Shown one piece after another: positions 24,995 through 32,926 of a DNA stretch of 35,737 nucleotides (positions are counted from its first letter, which is position 1; each line of letters starts with the position of its first letter). A program made the translations under genes and the position numbers. Origin of the DNA: CAYUHZ01 sp964444625. GTDB taxonomy: Bacteria; Patescibacteriota; Patescibacteriia; Patescibacteriales; GWC2-42-12. The notes under the pieces were generated by a model. It was not told the origin of the DNA. It ran no database searches and was given only the letters and a program-made list of their open reading frames with translations. The stretch spans positions 1 to 35,737 of the forward strand of contig CAYUHZ010000005.1 of NCBI GenBank assembly GCA_964444625.1. Reading direction: 5' to 3'.

Positions 24995-26743
24995 TTATTG
25001 GCAAGTATCATGGGTTGACGACGTTCCGTCGCAACATGAAGGATTGCCATTGCAACTGCCGCCGGAGCAAGGACTGAAGCAGTTTTGATAAATATCGCGC
25101 AACCCGACATTAATACCGGCTTGATAATCCGCTTGATCGCTAAAGATATCATGGTAAATTTTTATGATCGTGATCTTTTTGCCGGCCGGGTTTTCCTCAT
25201 TTGCATTGCCGACCCAGTAATTAATTGGGCTGCCGGCAATCCTGGATAAATAAACACTATTTGTATTGATGCTGCTGCTCATTAGCAGTTTGGAAAAAAC
25301 TGCTTGAACCAAGGCTGATAGCTCTACTCCGTTCTGTCTGATGGCCGGATCGGTTGAAAAAATTGTTGGCGCGCTGATGTCAATAGTGTTATTAGTGTTA
25401 AATGACCAAAGATAATCATCGCCTTCATTGTCGTGATTATTGTTGTTGGCGTTAAATGGTTCTTTGCCTGATTGGGCCTTCGGACCAAGCGCTGTGCCGT
25501 CACTATTGCCATCAAAAGAGTTGTTGGCCATGTCAACCACGCCGTCATAGGGAAAATCCGAGGCTGATGAACCAACCGAGAGCAAGGTTGCCGCTTTAAT
25601 TAAAGCTGAAATATTTTTGTCCCCCGGCAAACAATAAACGGTGTTGCCGCAAGAATTTGTTCCGCAAGTGTCATTGGTCAAAAATTCAACTGTCTGATAC
25701 TGATTAGACAAGTAAAAGGTGCCGCTTACTCTTTCGATCGGACTAACGGTTGAAATTACAATATTGTCAAAATTGGCGCTAGCGCCGCTGGCCGAACTAG
25801 GATCGACCGCTTCGTTAAAATTGATTTGAATAACAACGTTGCGCGGTTCAGTTGAGCTGGGCATAGGAATAATACTGTTTATTTTGGGCGGTGTGGCATC
25901 AATCAATGTGCTTACTTCAAAAGACCAGCTATAGCCGGTAGCGGTCATTGATCCGGTAAAAGCGGCTTGGCCATTGGCTTTTTTCAAGTCTTTGCTTAGC
26001 GCGACCGTATACCACATTTTTTCCGAAGGGCTGCCCAAATACTGCCTTGGCATGAAAATAAAAATTTTATTGTCGTCTGTTTTGTTGACTAAAACATCGG
26101 TAACATAGGGTCCGCTTGCGCCATCCTTGGTTAAAAAAATCTTGATATTAGCCGGATTAATACTGCCAGCGGTTATGATCGTGCCTGGATCCATCGCTTC
26201 CTTAAAAGTGACAACGATCTTAGTGTTTCTGACAATATTAGTAGCATTCCGCGCGGGGTAATGCGATTCTATGATACCGCTACCCAGAGCGCTCAAACTA
26301 CCCCCTGCTCCTCCGCCGCCCGGTCCGCCGCCAGAATCGACGCGCGAACCGCCGCCAGAATCGACTAAAGAGCTTAAAACAAAGCTCACGATGGCAAATG
26401 AGGAAAGAATGATAATCAAGCCAATTATCGCATTTTTGATAATTTTGTTTGCTTGAGAAATTTTTTCCGCATTGCCATTCGAACTCATCCACAACCAACC
26501 GGCATAGATTATCAAAACTAAGGCGATAACCCCAAGAAAACCAATAAAAATCCGAATAATTTTTGCTATGGTGATCCTAATATCCTGATCTGATAGTCCG
26601 ATTTCAGTAGCGTAGTTCAAACCGGTGTCGACTTGCTGAGCTTGAACGAAATTTACCAAGAATACGCAACAAAAAATAGTCGCCATCAGCAATGAACCGA
26701 CGACTATTCTTGCTTTACTCCTTGATTTTTTTTCTTCAGACAT
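24995..26743 (-). CDS. Secreted protein: T4SS-pilin-like N-terminus plus Big_5/SbsA-like Ig domains (582 aa)
   Basis: A basic N-terminus and signal-like helix (about 11-35, ending VQAQ) lead into the same pilin-like module as the 1721-aa protein (GLSDQDIRITIAKIIRIFIG; helices about 58-86 and 102-126 with NGNAEKISQANKI between). A glycine-rich linker (about 129-148, with a DNA-level duplication near 26328-26366) is followed by three Ig-like segments of the SbsA/Big_5 kind: ARNATNIVRNTKIVVTFKEAMD, then PPKINSIIPMPSS, then APTIFSTDPAIRQNGVELS. The end is cysteine-rich (CSPCSGGSCNGNPSCC). It is likely exported and anchored, a partner or relative of the 1721-aa protein encoded 111 bases downstream. 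Weak AAGAG ribosome-binding site. Confidence 0.83.
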   Translation of the reverse strand: MSEEKKSRSKARIVVGSLLMATIFCCVFLVNFVQAQQVDTGLNYATEIGLSDQDIRITIAKIIRIFIGFLGVIALVLIIYAGWLWMSSNGNAEKISQANKIIKNAIIGLIIILSSFAIVSFVLSSLVDSGGGSRVDSGGGPGGGGAGGSLSALGSGIIESHYPARNATNIVRNTKIVVTFKEAMDPGTIITAGSINPANIKIFLTKDGASGPYVTDVLVNKTDDNKIFIFMPRQYLGSPSEKMWYTVALSKDLKKANGQAAFTGSMTATGYSWSFEVSTLIDATPPKINSIIPMPSSTEPRNVVIQINFNEAVDPSSASGASANFDNIVISTVSPIERVSGTFYLSNQYQTVEFLTNDTCGTNSCGNTVYCLPGDKNISALIKAATLLSVGSSASDFPYDGVVDMANNSFDGNSDGTALGPKAQSGKEPFNANNNNHDNEGDDYLWSFNTNNTIDISAPTIFSTDPAIRQNGVELSALVQAVFSKLLMSSSINTNSVYLSRIAGSPINYWVGNANEENPAGKKITIIKIYHDIFSDQADYQAGINVGLRDIYQNCFSPCSGGSCNGNPSCCDGTSSTHDTCQ

Positions 26744-26856
26744 GGGTTGCTCTTGTTTAGTATTACGGTTTAATTATTTTCTTACCTCTTCTTCAAAAAA
26801 ACTAATTAAAAATAAAAAATAATTGAAAAAACATTTACTGATTTATGCACAGTTTT

Positions 26857-26885
26857 TTGACTTCGTCATTAATTTGTAATAATAT
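26857..26885 (+). promoter_or_regulatory. relA/spoT promoter with very short leader
   Basis: TTGACT (26857-26862), 17-base spacer, TAATAT (26880-26885). Expected transcription start near 26892 leaves only about 7 bases before ATG 26899, so the message is near-leaderless; no Shine-Dalgarno is present. Confidence 0.55.
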
Positions 26886-26898
26886 TATAACATAATTT

Positions 26899-28356
26899 AT
26901 GAATATAGAACAAATAGTTCACAAAGTTAAACAAAATAATCCTCAAGCAGATACAGATTTGCTAATATTAGCATATAATTATGCATTAACCGCTCATGGT
27001 GGACAAAAAAGAAAATCCGGAGAGCAATATATCCAACATTGCCTTCACACGTCGTTTTTGTTAGCGCAAATGAAATCAGACTTAAATACGGTTATAGCCG
27101 GACTGCTTCATGATATACCGGAAGATACCGAATATACTCTTGATGATATTAAAAAAAATTTCGGCGATGAAGTCTCTAGTTTAGTCGAAGGAATCACTAA
27201 GTTAAGCAAGATAAAATATCGCGGAGTTGAAAGATATCGTGAAAGCTTGCGCAAGATGTTTCTTTCTATGGCGCAGGACCTAAGGGTGATTTTAATTAAA
27301 TTTGCCGACCGGATGCACAATTTAATCACCTTGGATGCCTTGCCGCTTGAAAAAAGGCTACGCATCGCTCAAGAAACATTGGAAATATATACTCCGATTG
27401 CCGGCTTGCTTGGCATTTGGCGGCTTAAATGGCAAATGGAAGATATCTGTTTTAAATATCTCTACCCCCAAGAATATAAAGAAATACAATTCAAATATGA
27501 GGTTGAAAAAAAAGTGGAGCGCAACCAGTATATCCAGAAAATAAAAAACATATTAGGTCAAAAATTGAAAGACGCTGGCATTAAATACGATATTGATGGA
27601 AGATTCAAACACCTTTATAGTATTTTTTTAAAAATGCAAAATAAAAACCGGCGCTTTGACGAAATTTACGATGTCTTCGCCTTGCGCGTAATAGTTCCAG
27701 GGGTAGCTGAATGTTACAAAACATTAGGGATTATACACTCTTTATGGAAACCAAAATCGGATCGTTTTAAAGATTATATCGCCGTACCAAAACCAAATGG
27801 TTATCGCAGTTTACATACAATCGTCTTTGGACTTGACGGCAAACCAACTGAATTTCAAATCCGAACGCAAGAAATGCATGAAGAAGCTCTTTATGGAATT
27901 GCCGCCCATTTGTACTATAAACAAAAAGACAAAGCTGAAACGCCCAAACAGCCGCAATGGATTAAAGAAGTGCTAGAAATACAACGCGAAGCCGAGAATA
28001 CAACCGACTTTATCAAGCAAGTGAAATTTGACATCTTCCATGACCGCATCTTTGTCTTCACTCCACATGGCGATGTTTATGATTTGCCAGAGGATTCAAC
28101 GCCGATTGATTTCGCCTATGCTATTCATACTGATATCGGCAATCATTGCTCCGGCGCCATGGTAAATGATAAAATGGGCACGCTTGACCAAGTTTTAAAA
28201 AACGGCGATTTGGTAGAAATTGTGATTGATAAAAAACGGAAAGGCCCGTCCAGCGACTGGTTGAAATTTGTCAAAACCAGCCGAGCTCGCAATAAAATAA
28301 AACAATTCACTCAAGAATCAAAATTTGACTTTACAAAATACATTCCCGGAATATGA
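26899..28356 (+). CDS. RelA/SpoT-type (p)ppGpp synthetase/hydrolase, 485 aa
   Basis: These enzymes make and degrade the starvation alarmone (p)ppGpp. The HD hydrolase domain (about 30-170) has HGGQKRKSG, LLHDIPEDT and KFADRMHNL, so hydrolysis looks possible. The synthetase domain (about 230-350) has RFKDYIAVPKPNGYRSLHT and FQIRTQEMHEEALYGIAAH; the usual AE-x-G is AL-x-G here. A TGS domain (about 375-440: VFTPHGDVYDLPEDSTPIDFAYAIHTDIG) ends the conserved part. The helical and ACT domains of full-length enzymes (over 700 aa) are missing, so ribosome-linked control may differ. The gene is monocistronic, with a promoter upstream and a hairpin after it, convergent with yqeY. Confidence 0.93.
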   Translation: MNIEQIVHKVKQNNPQADTDLLILAYNYALTAHGGQKRKSGEQYIQHCLHTSFLLAQMKSDLNTVIAGLLHDIPEDTEYTLDDIKKNFGDEVSSLVEGITKLSKIKYRGVERYRESLRKMFLSMAQDLRVILIKFADRMHNLITLDALPLEKRLRIAQETLEIYTPIAGLLGIWRLKWQMEDICFKYLYPQEYKEIQFKYEVEKKVERNQYIQKIKNILGQKLKDAGIKYDIDGRFKHLYSIFLKMQNKNRRFDEIYDVFALRVIVPGVAECYKTLGIIHSLWKPKSDRFKDYIAVPKPNGYRSLHTIVFGLDGKPTEFQIRTQEMHEEALYGIAAHLYYKQKDKAETPKQPQWIKEVLEIQREAENTTDFIKQVKFDIFHDRIFVFTPHGDVYDLPEDSTPIDFAYAIHTDIGNHCSGAMVNDKMGTLDQVLKNGDLVEIVIDKKRKGPSSDWLKFVKTSRARNKIKQFTQESKFDFTKYIPGI

Positions 28357-28360
28357 AAAC

Positions 28361-28379
28361 CGCCGGCAATAAACCGGCG
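28361..28379. terminator. Bidirectional terminator between relA/spoT and yqeY
   Basis: CGCCGG-caataaa-CCGGCG is a perfect 6-bp GC stem between convergent genes. On the minus strand it is followed by GTTTTC, on the plus strand by the weaker ATTTAC. Confidence 0.55.
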
Positions 28380-28405
28380 ATTTACATTATAATAACTGTA
28401 CAAAT

Positions 28406-28870
28406 TTATTGACCTAAGACTTTTTTAAGTTGCCTGCTGACGCGCGTTCCGTCGGCCATGCCTTTGGCCTTTTTCATTGTTTCTCCCATTAATCTGCCGA
28501 AGTCTTTTGCTGTCGGAGTGAAGGCTTGTGCTGCTACAACTTCCTTGATTATTTTTTCCAGCTCATCGTCAGTTAACTGCTCCGGCAAATACCGAGCTAA
28601 AATATTTACTTCTTGTTCTTCTTTTTTGACCAATTCCCTCCTACCGCCTTGGATATAAGCTTCAATCGAGTCTTGGCGTTTTTTAATTTCCGCCTTAATC
28701 GCCTCTAATACTAACTCGTCGGTTATTTCTGCTGCTCCCGCTTGTCTGATGGTTATTTCTTTGTTGCGAATTGTCGCTACAAGCATGCGCAAAACCGAAA
28801 GCGCCAGCTCATTCTTTTCTTTCATTGCCTGCCGGAGATTGTCTTTAATTTTAGTTAGCATCATGCTCAT
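28406..28870 (-). CDS. yqeY: GatB/YqeY-domain protein, 154 aa
   Basis: This is a stand-alone version of the C-terminal tRNA-binding domain of the GatB amidotransferase subunit; its exact role is unknown, with a link to aminoacyl-tRNA metabolism presumed. Conserved features are LRQAMKEKNELALSVLRML, EIKKRQDSIEAY, the ARYLPEQLTDDEL segment and KDFGRLMGETMKKAKGMADG near the end. Length is typical. Starts at 28870, 28864 or 28861 are all possible because no Shine-Dalgarno is seen. It follows rpsU by 34 bases; the rpsU-yqeY order is common in bacteria and supports one transcript. Confidence 0.92.
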   Translation of the reverse strand: MSMMLTKIKDNLRQAMKEKNELALSVLRMLVATIRNKEITIRQAGAAEITDELVLEAIKAEIKKRQDSIEAYIQGGRRELVKKEEQEVNILARYLPEQLTDDELEKIIKEVVAAQAFTPTAKDFGRLMGETMKKAKGMADGTRVSRQLKKVLGQ

Positions 28871-28904
28871 AAAAATTGATTATTTTTTACCATCCGACTT
28901 AATG

Positions 28905-29141
28905 CTACCATCTTTTTCTGGTTTCTTCTTTTAGTTTGCCGATTTTTCTCTGATATTCTCGCTGTGATCTCATTTTCAATCCAATCAAAGCGCTTTTTTT
29001 GCGCAAATTGCGGCTCTTGGACGACTGTCTGTGTTGAGCTTTTCTGGCAACATAAAGATTGCCGCTTTGCTGCAAACGCTTATTAAATCGTCTTAAAAAA
29101 CTTTCAAAGCTTTCTCCCTTTTTTCTTTTGAACTCTACCAT
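28905..29141 (-). CDS. rpsU: Ribosomal protein bS21, 78 aa
   Basis: bS21 is a small basic protein of the 30S platform involved in initiation. Hallmarks are VEFKRKKGESFESFLRRFNKR near the start and a highly basic C-terminal half (RKKSALIGLKMRSQREYQRK). Length is in the upper part of the normal range. A GGCAGGTG stretch upstream may act as the ribosome-binding site. Neighbours are hisS upstream and yqeY downstream, all on the minus strand. Confidence 0.9.
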   Translation of the reverse strand: MVEFKRKKGESFESFLRRFNKRLQQSGNLYVARKAQHRQSSKSRNLRKKSALIGLKMRSQREYQRKIGKLKEETRKRW

Positions 29142-29183
29142 GCGAACACCTGCCTTTCTAGAAATATGATAAAAATTAATAAA

Positions 29184-30527
29184 TTATTTCACCCCCTTAG
29201 CATGGAGGCGCTTGTCTATTTCAGCGATTATTTTCTTAGTGTCAATCACCTCTTGAATGCCCGATTCCATATCGCGGATCAAAATCGTACCGTCAATAAT
29301 CTCTTTTTGCCCCAAGATCAAGCTGTGTTTTACTCCAAGTTGGCTAGCTGTTTCCATCTGACTCTTCAAGCTATCCTTGGTAAAGGACTGCCTAATTTGA
29401 AAACCGGCGCGTCGTAATTCTTCAAAAATCATCATCGCCTTGCGCCTGGCTTGCTCGCCCAGCTGAGCGATGAAAATATCGGCGCTATCCTCAGGCGACA
29501 AGGGAATATTTTTCTCCTTGATCTTCATAATAGTCCGTTCAATTCCCAAGCCGAAACCGCAAGCCGGTGTGGGTCTTCCACCCATATACTCAACCAATTC
29601 GTCATAACGTCCTCCTCCGCCTAAGGAATTTTGACGGTTCTGCTCGCTGTCAAGCGACCAAACTTCAAATACAGTCTTGGTATAATAGTCTAAACCTCTT
29701 ACCAAATAAGGGTTGAGATTGTATGGCACATCCAACTCATCCAAATACTCCAATACTTTAATAAAATGGTTGCGGCAAACTTCGCACAGCGAATCAACGA
29801 TTTGCGGAGCGTCAGAGTTAATCTCCAAACACTGCGGTTCTTTGCAGTCCAACAAGCGCAAAGGGTTTTTAATTAATCGTTTTTTGCATTCATTGCAGAG
29901 TTTAGTGCGCTTGCCCCGTTCTTTATAAAAGTCCATCAACTTTGAGATGTAATCTTTACGGCATTCGCTGCAGCCGATACTGTTAACTTGTATCTGTGCG
30001 TCTATTTGCAATTCACGAAAAAAATTATAAGCGATGGAAATAATCTGGGCATCAGCTACCGGGCTGGCTTCGCCAAACATTTCCAAATCGAATTGGTTAT
30101 GCTGGCGAAAACGACCTGCTTGAGGCCGTTCGTGGCGAAATAACGGGCCGAGCCAAAAAAACTTAACCGGGTGCGGCAGATTAAACATGCCATGCTCAAT
30201 ATAAGAACGGACTATGCCTGGAGTGGCTTCCGGACGCAACGCCACTTTTTCTTCGTTTTTGTCGACAAAACTAAACATTTCCTTGGTTACGACATCGCTT
30301 GCTTTACCGCTTGATCGTTCATAGAGATCGGATGTTTCCAAAATCGGAGTATCAATTCGTTTAAATCCGTACGCCTTTGATAACTCGGATGCTTTTTTTA
30401 CCACCAAACTCCAATAACGGTACTCTTCGGGCAAAACATCTTTCATGCCTCGCAAACGGGCAAATTTAATCGCTCGACGGTTTAAACGTTTTTGCTCTTC
30501 GTCAGTTTGATTTTTTTTCTTAAACAT
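29184..30527 (-). CDS. hisS: Histidyl-tRNA synthetase, 447 aa
   Basis: A class II synthetase charging tRNA-His. Motif 1 region begins LRGMKDVLPEEYRYW. Motif 2 is FRHERPQAGRFRQHNQFDLE, preceded by RPEATPGIVRSYIEHGM. The His-specific peptides are LDYYTKTVFEVW and GGGGRYDELVEYMGG, and motif 3 is CGFGLGIERTIM. A cysteine-rich insert (CSECRKD, then CNECKKRL) lies mid-protein. The C-terminal anticodon-binding domain (about 350-440) is present. The frame is open to 30629, but the upstream part is the 131-bp repeat; the ATG at 30527 sits exactly at the repeat's edge, and GAGGTA inside the repeat (9 bases upstream) may serve as its ribosome-binding site. Confidence 0.96.
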   Translation of the reverse strand: MFKKKNQTDEEQKRLNRRAIKFARLRGMKDVLPEEYRYWSLVVKKASELSKAYGFKRIDTPILETSDLYERSSGKASDVVTKEMFSFVDKNEEKVALRPEATPGIVRSYIEHGMFNLPHPVKFFWLGPLFRHERPQAGRFRQHNQFDLEMFGEASPVADAQIISIAYNFFRELQIDAQIQVNSIGCSECRKDYISKLMDFYKERGKRTKLCNECKKRLIKNPLRLLDCKEPQCLEINSDAPQIVDSLCEVCRNHFIKVLEYLDELDVPYNLNPYLVRGLDYYTKTVFEVWSLDSEQNRQNSLGGGGRYDELVEYMGGRPTPACGFGLGIERTIMKIKEKNIPLSPEDSADIFIAQLGEQARRKAMMIFEELRRAGFQIRQSFTKDSLKSQMETASQLGVKHSLILGQKEIIDGTILIRDMESGIQEVIDTKKIIAEIDKRLHAKGVK

Positions 30528-30657
30528 AAATGAACTACCTCGGGGCAAGCCCACGAGGTATCCCAAGGAAAATTTTTTTATTTGAGAAACCAATGGTTTC
30601 TCAAACTCTTCCTTGCAAGGAAACCTCAAGTCAAGCCTATAAGGAATAAATGATTTA
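30527..30657. repeat. 131-bp dispersed hairpin repeat, copy 2
   Basis: Same sequence and orientation as 14130-14260, one mismatch. It fills the space between lepB and hisS: its first base is the A of the hisS start codon read on the minus strand, and its far end lies 13 bases from the lepB stop. It therefore provides the whole immediate leader of hisS, including a possible GAGGTA ribosome-binding site, and may affect expression through its hairpins. Confidence 0.8.
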
Positions 30658-30670
30658 AAATATTTTAATA

Positions 30671-31228
30671 TTAATAAGTCGGAGCTTCAAAAATATTTAC
30701 CCGATTGAACGGCCAGCCGCGAAATAATACTTTTCCGATGATAAAACTTTGATTAACCGGACCAAAACTGCGTGAATCTTTGGATGAATTTCGGTTATCT
30801 CCCATTAAAAAATATTCTTCCTTGCCCAAGGCAATAATATCCTCATTCAAAGAGTAGGTCTTGACCCCCTCGGCTAAGTAGTTTTCATTGAGCGCTACGT
30901 TTTCCGGATTGGCTTCATTGGTAATATAAACATCTCCGTTCTTTATCTGGATTTTCTCTCCGGGCAAACCGATAATTCTTTTGATAAAATATTCTTGCGG
31001 ATCGCGCGGGTAGCGAAAAACAACGATATCGCCTCGCCTTGGATTATTGAAACGATAGCTTATTTCATCAATAATCAAATATTCATGATCATAAAAGTTA
31101 GGCTCCATTGATGCGCCTTTAACATAAAAAGGTTGAATCAAAAAATATCTGATGGGTATTATAATAGCCAGAGAAATAACCACTACCTTTACTAGTTCAA
31201 AAAAGTAACTAAAAAAATTTCTAATCAT
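30671..31228 (-). CDS. lepB: Signal peptidase I, 185 aa
   Basis: This membrane-bound serine protease removes Sec signal peptides. One transmembrane helix (about 8-28) precedes the catalytic Ser motif (VKGASMEPNFYDHEYLIID), the Lys motif (GDIVVFRYPRDPQEYFIKRIIGLPGE) and the box E region (YFLMGDNRNSSKDSRSFGPV). The length is that of compact Gram-positive-type enzymes. The open frame extends to a TTG at 31234, but ATG 31228 is preferred. It has a good promoter at 31291-31319, divergent from the LCP gene, and a hairpin in its leader. Clients probably include the large secreted proteins at 19718-26743. Confidence 0.95.
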   Translation of the reverse strand: MIRNFFSYFFELVKVVVISLAIIIPIRYFLIQPFYVKGASMEPNFYDHEYLIIDEISYRFNNPRRGDIVVFRYPRDPQEYFIKRIIGLPGEKIQIKNGDVYITNEANPENVALNENYLAEGVKTYSLNEDIIALGKEEYFLMGDNRNSSKDSRSFGPVNQSFIIGKVLFRGWPFNRVNIFEAPTY

Positions 31229-31243
31229 AAACAAAAATATGCT

Positions 31244-31263
31244 TGAGCTTACGTTTAAGCTCA
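31244..31263 (-). repeat. Hairpin in the lepB leader
   Basis: TGAGCTTA and TAAGCTCA form a perfect 8-bp stem with a 4-base loop, between the lepB promoter and its start codon. It could influence translation or message stability; no T-run follows. Confidence 0.4.
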
Positions 31264-31290
31264 GTCAAATATTAGATAATAATTATTTAC

Positions 31291-31319
31291 ATTATAACAA
31301 AAAGACTAAAAAAATGCAA
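31291..31319 (-). promoter_or_regulatory. lepB promoter
   Basis: Minus-strand TTGCAT (31319-31314), 17-base spacer, TATAAT (31296-31291); start near 31285. Confidence 0.6.
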
Positions 31320-31331
31320 ATCTGCCCCAGG

Positions 31332-31360
31332 TTGCCAAATATAATATTTAAGGGTATAAT
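31332..31360 (+). promoter_or_regulatory. Promoter of the LCP gene and der
   Basis: TTGCCA (31332-31337), 17-base spacer, TATAAT (31355-31360); start near 31367, leader about 46 bases. It is back to back with the lepB promoter. Confidence 0.6.
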
Positions 31361-31412
31361 AATTCATATTTAATGCTACGCCAAGTAGTGCCGATTTTAA
31401 TAATGGAAAGCA

Positions 31413-32924
31413 ATGAAAAATACAATAATAAATTTAAAGCCAGTTGAAAAACCACAACCTGAATTTACCAAAGAGATAGACGCTTTGACCGAAATAAATC
31501 AACCAGAGAAGAAAAAGGCTTTTACTATTAGAAAAATTTTTTTTAGTTTGCTGCTTTTTCTTCTGGTTGGCGCCTCTGTCTTTACTATTAGCGCCAAAAT
31601 CTCCAACCAATCAGGAGACTCATGGATCAGTCGCTTCTCTATCTTGGGGCAATTACAGCGGCTAGCTGAAAGCTCGGATAAACTGTTAAAGGGGGAAGGA
31701 CAAGATCGCATTAATATTCTTCTGTTGGGCATGGGCGGCAAAAATCATGAAGGAGGCAATCTGACCGATACTATTATGTTAGTCAGCCTAAAACCATCCA
31801 CCAATCAGGTGGCAATGCTTTCAATACCGAGAGACATGGCAATCCCTATGGAAAATATGGGCTGGCGCAAAATAAACAATGTTAACGCTTACGCTGAGGC
31901 AGAAAGCCCCGGTAGCGGCGGACTGGCAATAAGCCAAGCTGTTAGCGATCTTTTGAAAATTCCGGTTGATTATTATATTCGAGTTGATTTCGAAGCTTTC
32001 ATAAAAATCGTTGACCAAATAGGCGGCCTAACAATTGACGTAGAAAATACTTTTGACGACTATAGCTACCCTGTCTGGGGCAAAGAAGACGCTTATCCCT
32101 ACGAAAGCCGTTATGAACATCTGCACTTTGACCGAGGATTAAAAGAAATGGATGGATCTTTAGCCTTGAAATACGTACGGTCCAGGCATGCCGCAGGCAT
32201 TGAAGGATCTGACTTTGCCCGCTCCAGGCGCCAACAAAAAGTCATTCAGGCGGTCAAGGATAAAGTTCTGTCGATGCATGTGCTATTTAAACCAAAGCTC
32301 ATTTCGGAAATTATCGGCACGGTACAGGAGCATGTGGCAACTAATTTAAAAATCTGGGAAATAGTCAAAATATGGGAAATGTTCAAGGACATCAAAACCG
32401 AAGATATTGCTAATAGAGTACTAGATAATAGCCCGGAAGGACTGTTAACCGCCACCATTTCTCCCGAAGGGGCTTATTTGCTTATTCCGCGCAGCGGTAA
32501 ATTCACTGAAATTGAATACTTGGTCCAAAATGTTTTCGGACAAGTTCCAATTGAAGAGAAGAAAAAAGTACAAGAGGAAAAAACAAAAATTGAAGTGTTA
32601 AACGGCACTTGGATTAACGGCTTGGCCAGTCGGGTGGCTCTGGATTTAGAAAAATACGGCTTTAGCGTCACTAATGTGGGCAATAGCGAACACAAAGACT
32701 ACCAAAAAAACGTTATCTATATTCTTAACAATCAAAATCGAGACGATTCACTGGCTATCTTACGGGAAAAGATGCAAGCCAATGTAGCGGAAACCATACC
32801 CGAATGGCTTTCAGAAAATTTAGAAAAAGATGCGATCAACAATCTTTCCAAGCCGGATTTCATCCTCGTTCTCGGCCAAGCCGCCGATGTCACTGATTCG
32901 GGCGCGGAAAATAAACAACAATAA
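31413..32924 (+). CDS. LCP-family (LytR-CpsA-Psr) glycopolymer transferase, 503 aa
   Basis: LCP proteins attach lipid-carried polymers to peptidoglycan or related surface acceptors outside the membrane. A cytoplasmic N-terminus (1-40) leads to one transmembrane helix (about 42-62). The LCP domain (about 95-290) shows NILLLGMGG, the acidic NLTDTIMLVSL, SIPRDMAIPM, KINNVNAYAE and the late arginine cluster KYVRSRHAAGIEGSDFARSRRQQKV. A LytR C-terminal domain (about 388-450, KIEVLNGTWINGLASRVA) follows. Length is normal for two-domain members. It has its own promoter, a GGAAAG ribosome-binding site and a two-base gap to der, so the two are co-transcribed. The substrate polymer cannot be read from sequence. 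Confidence 0.92.
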   Translation: MKNTIINLKPVEKPQPEFTKEIDALTEINQPEKKKAFTIRKIFFSLLLFLLVGASVFTISAKISNQSGDSWISRFSILGQLQRLAESSDKLLKGEGQDRINILLLGMGGKNHEGGNLTDTIMLVSLKPSTNQVAMLSIPRDMAIPMENMGWRKINNVNAYAEAESPGSGGLAISQAVSDLLKIPVDYYIRVDFEAFIKIVDQIGGLTIDVENTFDDYSYPVWGKEDAYPYESRYEHLHFDRGLKEMDGSLALKYVRSRHAAGIEGSDFARSRRQQKVIQAVKDKVLSMHVLFKPKLISEIIGTVQEHVATNLKIWEIVKIWEMFKDIKTEDIANRVLDNSPEGLLTATISPEGAYLLIPRSGKFTEIEYLVQNVFGQVPIEEKKKVQEEKTKIEVLNGTWINGLASRVALDLEKYGFSVTNVGNSEHKDYQKNVIYILNNQNRDDSLAILREKMQANVAETIPEWLSENLEKDAINNLSKPDFILVLGQAADVTDSGAENKQQ

Positions 32925-32926
32925 TC

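Noticed and set aside
30528..30629. N-terminal extension of HisRS
   Set aside because: The extra codons are the antisense reading of a dispersed repeat that occurs elsewhere; conserved HisRS sequence begins after ATG 30527.
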